Origin: Candidatus Binatia bacterium
Lineage (GTDB): Bacteria > Desulfobacterota_B > Binatia > UBA9968 > JAJDTQ01
Assembly (NCBI GenBank): GCA_022827045.1
Contig: JAJDTQ010000209.1
Location: 1 to 39,798, forward strand
Reading direction: 5' to 3'
DNA length: 39,798 bases
The notes below the pieces were generated by a model. That model saw only the letters and a program-made list of their open reading frames with translations, was not told where the DNA came from and ran no database searches. Positions 34,903-39,798 of the stretch are shown in pieces. Made by a program: the position numbers and the translations under genes. The number at the start of each line of letters is the position of its first letter. Position 1 is the stretch's first letter.

Positions 34903-36207
34903 ATGCGCGTCGCCATCAAGACACTCGGCTGCAAGATCAACCAGTACGACTCCGCGGTCATCCACGAGCGCCTGGTCCGGAAGTCCTGCTCGCTGGTGCC
35001 CTTCGAGGATCCGGCCGACGTCTACGTGCTCAATACCTGCACGGTGACGGACCGGGCGGACTGGGAAGCGCGCCAGCTCGTGCGCAAGGCCCGCCGGCGC
35101 AGCCCGTCGGCGCGGGTGGTGGTCACGGGCTGCTACGCGCAGGTGAGCCCGGACGAGGTGTCACGGATTCCGGGCGTCGACTTCGTGGTCGGGCTCAACC
35201 GCATGGACGAGCTGGTTGGCTATGTCGCGGACCGCGAGTCCGGGTCCGGACCGGCGGTCTCGGTGGGCAACCCCCGGGACGAGCGCGGCGTCGGCGTCCT
35301 TGGGGCGCGGCGCTTCCTCGGCCGCACCCGCGCCTTCCTCAAAGTCCAGGAAGGCTGCAACTTCGCCTGCAGCTACTGCATCATCCCCACCGCCCGGGGC
35401 CGCAGCCGTAGCGTGCCTCCCGAGCAGGTCCTCGAGCAGGTGCGCGGCCTCGCGGACGCGGGTTTCCCGGAGATCGTCCTCACCGGCATCCACCTGGGAG
35501 GCTACGGTTACGATCTGGCGCCCCGGGTCTCTCTGAGCGCGTTGGTGAGGCGCATCGCCGAGAGCGGGTTGATCCGGCGCCTGCGCCTGAGCTCCTTGGA
35601 CCCGCGGGAGGTCACCGATGAACTGCTGGCGGTGATGGCGGACTCGGAGGTGATCTGCCCGCACCTGCACGTGTGCGTCCAGGCCGGCGACGACGGCATC
35701 CTGAAGAAGATGCGTCGCAATTACGACACCGCCTACTTCGCCCGGTTGATGGCGCGGGCGCGGGGCAAGCTGCCGCGGGCCGCGCTGGGAACGGACGTCA
35801 TCGTCGGTTTCCCGGGGGAAACGGAGGTCGCCTTCGGGGCGTCGCTGGACTTCCTCGAGGACCAGCCGCTGACGTACTTCCACGTATTCCCCTACTCCGC
35901 TCGCCGGGGAACGCAGGCGGCGGACATGTCCGGTCAGATCCCCTCGCCCGAGAGGAAGGAACGCTCGCGCCGGGCGCGCGAGCTCGGCATGCGGAAGAAG
36001 CACCAGTTCTACCGGAGCGAGGTCGGGCGCCGGGTGTCGGTGCTGGTGGAAGAGTCGGTGGCCGGCGAGCCGGGGGCGCTCAAGGGCTACAGCCGCAACT
36101 ATCTGCCGGTGGCTCTCACCGGCGGCGCCGACCTGGTTCACCGCGAAGTCCGCGTCCGGCTCCAACGATGGTCCCGCGGACGCCTGTGGGGGGAAGTCGA
36201 ATGCTGA
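34903..36207 (+). CDS. mtaB: tRNA t6A37 methylthiotransferase MtaB
   Basis: The 434-residue radical-SAM enzyme turns t6A37 into ms2t6A37. The N-terminal UPF0004 domain has C10, C46 and C77 (TLGCKINQYDS, VLNTCTVTD, VTGCYAQ) for its auxiliary [4Fe-4S] cluster. The radical-SAM cluster motif is CNFACSYC (C152, C156, C159), with IIPTARGRSRS following. A TRAM-like C-terminus (about 375-434) includes GYSRNYLPVAL. The start KTLGCKINQYDSAV pattern is typical of MtaB and not MiaB or RimO. It starts two bases after the mnmA stop and overlaps rnc by seven bases. Confidence 0.93.
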   Translation: MRVAIKTLGCKINQYDSAVIHERLVRKSCSLVPFEDPADVYVLNTCTVTDRADWEARQLVRKARRRSPSARVVVTGCYAQVSPDEVSRIPGVDFVVGLNRMDELVGYVADRESGSGPAVSVGNPRDERGVGVLGARRFLGRTRAFLKVQEGCNFACSYCIIPTARGRSRSVPPEQVLEQVRGLADAGFPEIVLTGIHLGGYGYDLAPRVSLSALVRRIAESGLIRRLRLSSLDPREVTDELLAVMADSEVICPHLHVCVQAGDDGILKKMRRNYDTAYFARLMARARGKLPRAALGTDVIVGFPGETEVAFGASLDFLEDQPLTYFHVFPYSARRGTQAADMSGQIPSPERKERSRRARELGMRKKHQFYRSEVGRRVSVLVEESVAGEPGALKGYSRNYLPVALTGGADLVHREVRVRLQRWSRGRLWGEVEC

Positions 36208-36899
36208 CCGGCAATTCCGTCGAGATCGAAAGCCTCCAGGACGCTCTCGGCTACCGCTTCAGGGATCCGGCGCTGCTCAACCGCTGCCTCACCCACGTAT
36301 CCTGCGGCGGCGGCATGGACGCCCACAACGAATCGCTGGAGTTCCTGGGCGACGCGGTGCTGGGCCTGGCCATCAGCGACCTGCTCATGCGCAGGTTCCC
36401 GGTAAGGAGCGAGGGCGACCTCTCGCGCATGCGCGCCTCGCTGGTCAACCGGCGGGTGCTGGCGGACAAGGCGCGCTTCCTGCGGATCGGCGAGGTGCTG
36501 CGGGTCGGGAAGGGCGAGGAGCGTACCGGCGGGCGGCACAAGGAGTCGATCCTGGCGGCGTCGTTCGAGGCGCTGCTGGGAGGGATCTACTGGGAGGCCG
36601 GGTACGAAGCGGTAAGGCCGGTGGTGGAAAGCCATTTCATCGGCGACCTGGAACACGGCGGCCTGGGCCTGGACGACTACAAGACCCGTCTCCAGGAGGT
36701 CAGCCAGCGCCTCTACCGCGTTCCGCCCACCTACCGGCTGGTGCGGGAATCCGGTCCGAGCCATGACCGGTACTTCGAGACGGAGATCCGTGTAGGAGGC
36801 CATCTGGTAGGCCAGGGGGAGGGCCGGAGCAAGAAGCAGTCCGAGCAGGAAGCCGCGCGTCGAGCCCTGGAGATGCTCCAGGGGCAAGGGCAGCAATAG
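36201..36899 (+). CDS. rnc: Ribonuclease III
   Basis: This 232-residue endoribonuclease cuts double-stranded RNA in rRNA maturation and mRNA decay. The catalytic domain carries the signature NESLEFLGDAVLGLAISDLL with the metal-binding E and D, FRDPALLNRCLTHVS and ESILAASFEALLGGIY with the second acidic pair. The double-stranded RNA-binding domain spans about 155-230 (DYKTRLQEVSQRL, FETEIRVGGHLVGQGEG, KKQSEQEAARRAL). ATG 36201 overlaps the mtaB stop by seven bases. Normal length, complete. Confidence 0.95.
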   Translation: MLTGNSVEIESLQDALGYRFRDPALLNRCLTHVSCGGGMDAHNESLEFLGDAVLGLAISDLLMRRFPVRSEGDLSRMRASLVNRRVLADKARFLRIGEVLRVGKGEERTGGRHKESILAASFEALLGGIYWEAGYEAVRPVVESHFIGDLEHGGLGLDDYKTRLQEVSQRLYRVPPTYRLVRESGPSHDRYFETEIRVGGHLVGQGEGRSKKQSEQEAARRALEMLQGQGQQ

Positions 36900-36932
36900 C
36901 GTCCCGGCGTCCGCGCTCCGTGTCACCCATCC

Positions 36933-37967
36933 ATGGCGCAACTCACCTACAAGGACGCCGGCGTGGACGTGGAGGGGGCCAACCGGCTCGTCCGCTCCAT
37001 CGCGGCCATGGCCCGCAAGACCGCCCGGCCAGGCCTCATGGGAGGCGTCGGCGGCTTCGGCGGGCTCTTCGATCTCTCGCGCATCCGCGTCCGGCGCCCC
37101 GTGCTGGTGTCGTCCACGGACGGCGTCGGCACCAAGCTCAGGATCGCCTTCATGGCGGACCGCCATGACACCGTGGGTATCGACCTCGTCGCCATGTGCG
37201 TCAACGACGTCCTCGCCCAGGCGGCGGAGCCGCTGTTCTTCCTGGACTACTTCGCCACCGGCACGCTGGAAGCCGCCACCTTGAAATCGGTCGTGGCCGG
37301 GGTCGCGGAGGGCTGCCGCGTCGCGGGGTGCTCGCTCCTGGGCGGCGAGACCGCGGAAATGCCGTCGTTTTACCGCAACGGCGAGTACGACTTGGCGGGC
37401 TTCTGTGTCGGCGTCGTCGAGAAGGACCGCATACCCGACCCGCGGGCCGTGCGCGCCGGGGACGTGATCATCGGCCTGCCCTCCAGCGGGCTCCACAGCA
37501 ACGGCTATTCGCTGGCGCGGACGGTCCTGCTGGAATCCGCCGGGTTAGAGTTGAAGTCCCGGGTGGCGGAGCTGGGACACTCCCTGGCGGACGAGTTGCT
37601 CAGGCCCACCGTGATCTATGCCGACGTGATCCGCGCGCTGACCAAGCGGCACCGGATCAAGGGCATCGCCCACATCACCGGCGGCGGCATCGTCGAGAAT
37701 CTGCCGCGCGTGCTTCCCACCGGGCTGCGCGCGTGGATCAAACGGGGAAGCTGGCCTACTCCGCCGATATTCGATCTCATCGCGCGTTTGGGCGGGGTGG
37801 CCCAGCCGGAGATGGACCGTACTTTCAACAACGGTATCGGCATGGCATTGGTCGTGGGCGCGGAGGCGGCGGACGGTGTCGAGCGCGCCCTGCGCCGCCG
37901 CCGTGAGCCCCATGCCGTCATCGGCGAGGTCCGCAAGGGTCGCCGCGGCGTTTCGTTCACGTCATGA
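36933..37967 (+). CDS. purM: Phosphoribosylformylglycinamidine cyclo-ligase (AIR synthetase)
   Basis: The 344-residue enzyme makes aminoimidazole ribotide in purine synthesis. It shows LTYKDAGVDVEGANRLV (4-20), LVSSTDGVGTKLRIAF (the ATP-binding DGVGTK), GIDLVAMCVNDVLAQAAEPL, SLLGGETAEMPSFY, GLPSSGLHSNGYSLAR, IKGIAHITGGGIVENLPRVL and FNNGIGMALVV, all family signatures. It starts 33 bases after rnc without a visible strong ribosome site. Its stop overlaps the purN start (ATGA), so the two purine genes are co-translated. Confidence 0.95.
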   Translation: MAQLTYKDAGVDVEGANRLVRSIAAMARKTARPGLMGGVGGFGGLFDLSRIRVRRPVLVSSTDGVGTKLRIAFMADRHDTVGIDLVAMCVNDVLAQAAEPLFFLDYFATGTLEAATLKSVVAGVAEGCRVAGCSLLGGETAEMPSFYRNGEYDLAGFCVGVVEKDRIPDPRAVRAGDVIIGLPSSGLHSNGYSLARTVLLESAGLELKSRVAELGHSLADELLRPTVIYADVIRALTKRHRIKGIAHITGGGIVENLPRVLPTGLRAWIKRGSWPTPPIFDLIARLGGVAQPEMDRTFNNGIGMALVVGAEAADGVERALRRRREPHAVIGEVRKGRRGVSFTS

Positions 37968-39085
37968 ACCGAAAACTCCCCATCGGCGTGCTGCTCTCGG
38001 GCGGGGGTACGAACCTCCAGGCAATCATCGACGCCATCGAGCAGGATCGGCTGGACGCGGAGGTCCGCACCGTCGTCAGCAACCGCGAGGACGCCTACGG
38101 CCTCACCCGCGCCCGCACCCACGATATTCCCGCCACCCTCATCGACCACCGCGGCCACCCCTCGAGGGAAGCCTACGACCGGGTGGTGGTGGAACACCTC
38201 GAGGGGCAGGGCGTGGAGCTCGTTGTCCTGGCCGGCTTCATGCGCCTGCTGTCGCCGTTCTTCATCCGGAGCTTCCCCGACCGCATCATGAACATCCACC
38301 CGGCCTTGTCGCCTTCCTTCGCCGGCCTCCACGGCCAGAAGCAAGCGTTCGAATACGGCGTCCGCTTCTCCGGCTGCACCGTCCACTTCGTGACCGAAGG
38401 ACTGGACGAAGGACCCATCATCATCCAGGCCGTGGTCCCCGTCTTGCCCCACGACACCGAGGAAACCGTGGCCCAGCGGATCCTGGCCCAGGAGCACCGC
38501 ATCTACCCGCGCGCCATCCAGCTCTACAGCGAGGGGAGGCTCGTGATCGAGGGCAGGAGAGTGAGGGTAACGAGCGAGGATGAAATAAGGGACAACTACA
38601 GGGCTGTTTGGAATAGGGTCAACGAACGGTACCGCGAAGGATACTGTGTATCGGAGCGAAATCTCCAGGCGATTCTGTATGAGGAGCTGCGGACTGCATT
38701 CCCTGAAACCCACGTGATCGTCGAACCCACATGGAAGGGGTCCAGACCGGACATCGTGCTAGCGGATGGAGATCAGATCACTGATATATTCGAGCTCAAG
38801 TTTCAGGTTGAGCCTGATAAATGTCCGGTCTGGCGACACGACGTCAGGAAATTGCTCTCGTACCGCAGCCATCGTCAGGCGAGGTATCCGGTAGGCTTGA
38901 ACCCGGCGACCCGGGAACGTCAAACGAAGGGTATATCGCCGGATTGCAGACTGCATTTCGTCGCGATTGCCCAGCCTGACTGCGAAGCAGTGTGGCCCGA
39001 GTCAATTAAAGAACCTCGGATCAGTCTTTGGTATGGCCGCACCGGTGCGGGTAAGGGTGCATGGGGCATTGAGTTCGCCGTTTGA
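37964..39085 (+). CDS. purN: Glycinamide ribonucleotide formyltransferase fused to a PD-(D/E)XK nuclease-like domain
   Basis: Residues 1-202 are a complete PurN: VLLSGGGTNLQAIID (9-23), LVVLAGFMRLLSP, MNIHPALSPSF with N110/H112, and TEGLDEGPII with catalytic D148, ending in the usual YSEGRLVIEGRRVR. There is no stop. The frame continues to 373 with a domain unlike any PurN: ERNLQAILYEELRTAF (231-246), then RPDIVLADGDQITDIFELKF with P262-D263 and E277-x-K279, the PD-(D/E)XK nuclease pattern. By hand count G+C is 50% in 38581-38640 against 70% in 38461-38520, so the added part is foreign. An in-frame GTG at V200 (38561), preceded by GAGGGCAGGA, could also start the nuclease part separately. Probably an insertion at the purN 3' end. 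Confidence 0.88.
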   Translation: MNRKLPIGVLLSGGGTNLQAIIDAIEQDRLDAEVRTVVSNREDAYGLTRARTHDIPATLIDHRGHPSREAYDRVVVEHLEGQGVELVVLAGFMRLLSPFFIRSFPDRIMNIHPALSPSFAGLHGQKQAFEYGVRFSGCTVHFVTEGLDEGPIIIQAVVPVLPHDTEETVAQRILAQEHRIYPRAIQLYSEGRLVIEGRRVRVTSEDEIRDNYRAVWNRVNERYREGYCVSERNLQAILYEELRTAFPETHVIVEPTWKGSRPDIVLADGDQITDIFELKFQVEPDKCPVWRHDVRKLLSYRSHRQARYPVGLNPATRERQTKGISPDCRLHFVAIAQPDCEAVWPESIKEPRISLWYGRTGAGKGAWGIEFAV

Positions 39086-39350
39086 GTTCAAGTTGGGTGA
39101 CCAAAAACTCGCTACTTTCCGTGCGATTCAGAGTTTGCTAGCATCCCTAGTGGGTACAGTGCGAGTAGTGCGTCCGTGTCGTTTCCAGTGCACGGAAGGC
39201 TTCAAATAGCTTAGTTCCTCAGTTGTTATAGGGCTGCCGGCTCGTCCAAGGCCGTTCTCTCATTTGATCGCTGGCGATAGAGGACATCGGCCCAGAGCCT
39301 AAATCCACAAGCGGTAACTTGATGCGACCCGGCAAGAAAACCGGTGAAAC
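39086..39350. other. 265-base lower-GC gap before the methyltransferase fragment
   Basis: No gene is recognised. The base composition matches the foreign tail of purN. A short frame on the plus strand at 38967-39209 has no family resemblance. TATAGG at about 39227-39232 is a possible -10 for the methyltransferase but lacks a well-placed -35. No inverted repeats that would mark an attachment site were found. Confidence 0.35.
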
Positions 39351-39596
39351 ATGCCGAAGAGTGACGGCCAAGAACATAGCCGAACGACCACGCGTGCGTT
39401 GCCCTTCCTCAAATGGCCCGGTGGGAAACGGTGGCTGGTGCCGACGTTGTTGACGACCATTCGGCAGACCGAGTTCAATACCTACTACGAGCCATTTCTT
39501 GGCGGAGGAGCTTTTTTTTTCGCCTTGAATCCCACACGCGCTGTTCTCTCAGACATCAACACAGATCTCATCAACACCTATCGGCAAGTCAAATAC
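39351..39596 (+). pseudogene. Dam-type (D12 class) DNA adenine methyltransferase, cut by an IS
   Basis: The 81 codons present give the N-terminus of a D12-class N6-adenine methyltransferase: FLKWPGGKRWLVPTLL (19-34, motif X), YYEPFLGGGAFFFALNP (45-61, the SAM-binding motif I) and VLSDINTDLINTYRQVK (65-81, motif II with the SAM-contact aspartate). Sequence identity then ends abruptly at 39597, where the TGA of an IS3-family end supplies the stop. The target-recognition region and the DPPY catalytic motif are missing, so this piece cannot methylate. The rest of the gene should resume beyond the IS outside the window. Its neighbour carries a nuclease-like domain, which suggests a former restriction-modification pair. 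Confidence 0.85.
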
Positions 39597-39798
39597 TGAA
39601 CCGCCCCGGGTTTACCGGAGACGGATTAGTTTGAGTCAGGCCACCATGGCGGACTCTTCACACTGCTGATAGTACGTCTCTTCGAGCTCCGCCGGCGGCA
39701 CATAGCCGATCCCCTCCAGGAGTCGGCGGTGGTTGAACCAGTCGACCCATTCGAGGGTGGCGAACTCGACCGCTTCGAGGTGGCGCCAGGGGCCGCGT
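39597..39798 (-). mobile_element. IS3-family insertion sequence (IS3-group type), 3' end only
   Basis: The element begins at 39597 with TGAACCGCCCCGGGTTTACC, a TGA-starting inverted-repeat end, followed 39 bases later by the stop of a minus-strand OrfB that runs off the window. The end sequence and OrfB C-terminus differ from the IS at the left edge, so these are two different IS3-family elements. It interrupts the methyltransferase gene. The flanking triplet TAC (39594-39596) could be half of a 3-bp target duplication; the other half is outside. Confidence 0.88.
39636..39798 (-). CDS. IS3-family transposase OrfB, C-terminal part
   Basis: The minus strand reads RGPWRHLEAVEFATLEWVDW, then FNHRRLLEGIGYVPPAELEE and TYYQQCEESAMVA before TGA at 39636-39638. 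This is the conserved end of the IS3-group integrase, where the helix after the catalytic glutamate is followed by W-V-x-W-F-N-x-R-R and the P-P-A-E motif. About 54 residues are in the window; the DDE residues lie outside. Confidence 0.88.
   Translation of the reverse strand, partial: RGPWRHLEAVEFATLEWVDWFNHRRLLEGIGYVPPAELEETYYQQCEESAMVA

Noticed and set aside
38967..39209. 80-codon plus-strand frame across the purN-fusion end
   Set aside because: Overlaps the fused gene in another frame and has no recognisable motif.
1..39798. Composite transposon bounded by the two IS3-family elements
   Set aside because: The two elements have different terminal sequences and OrfB types, and a long essential gene block lies between them.
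1..39798. CRISPR array, tRNA or rRNA genes
   Set aside because: No regularly spaced direct repeats, no CCA-ending cloverleaf sequence and no rRNA signature were found by eye; a covariance-model search could still reveal a small RNA.

Overview
The window is high-GC DNA (about 65-70% in most genes, lower in two accessory stretches) from a Gram-negative bacterium. The order tilS, ftsH, folP, glmM, pdxJ, nnr, tsaE, lysC, cimA resembles the order I remember from Deltaproteobacteria-like lineages (Desulfobacterota and relatives). The left half, with a luciferase-like monooxygenase, zinc alcohol dehydrogenases, a Rieske dioxygenase and many mobile scars, would suit a versatile uncultured lineage of that kind such as Binatota or Tectomicrobia. 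This placement is inference. No rRNA, tRNA or CRISPR array was seen.

Layout. 1-1138: an IS3-family element, cut by the window edge, has removed the front of a PIN-domain (VapC-like) toxin gene. 1211-6193: small-molecule metabolism, with a zinc alcohol dehydrogenase and an LsrF-like aldolase on the minus strand, then two alpha/beta-hydrolases and a flavin-dependent monooxygenase on the plus strand. 6232-15646: an accessory island with a frameshifted DUF6414-like gene, a Fic C-terminal remnant, an AbiE toxin-antitoxin pair with a clear promoter/operator, an ArsR regulator with a permease, and a two-gene SbcD/SbcC-like (YhaO/YhaN-like) unit. 15711-19835: a minus-strand operon of an alanine-glyoxylate-type aminotransferase, Rieske oxygenase alpha and beta subunits and a threonine-dehydrogenase-like enzyme.

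19966-38570 is a dense plus-strand housekeeping block: tRNA anticodon modification (TilS, TsaE, MnmA, MtaB), FtsH, folate (FolP), amino sugar (GlmM), vitamin B6 (PdxJ), NAD(P)HX repair, aspartate kinase, citramalate synthase, serine acetyltransferase, RNase III and purine synthesis (PurM, PurN). Most neighbours are coupled by overlapping stop/start codons. Three copies of a GC-rich hairpin repeat lie in the block, and two of them supply the C-terminal residues of TilS and MnmA.

At the right end the block gives way to foreign DNA. purN reads without a stop into a PD-(D/E)XK nuclease-like domain of lower GC. Next comes the start of a Dam-type DNA adenine methyltransferase, cut by a second IS3-family element at 39597. 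The purN fusion with its broken methyltransferase neighbour, and the AbiE/SbcCD-like island, are the places most likely to hold something undescribed. Several accessory genes carry single-base frameshifts, which may be true decay or assembly error.
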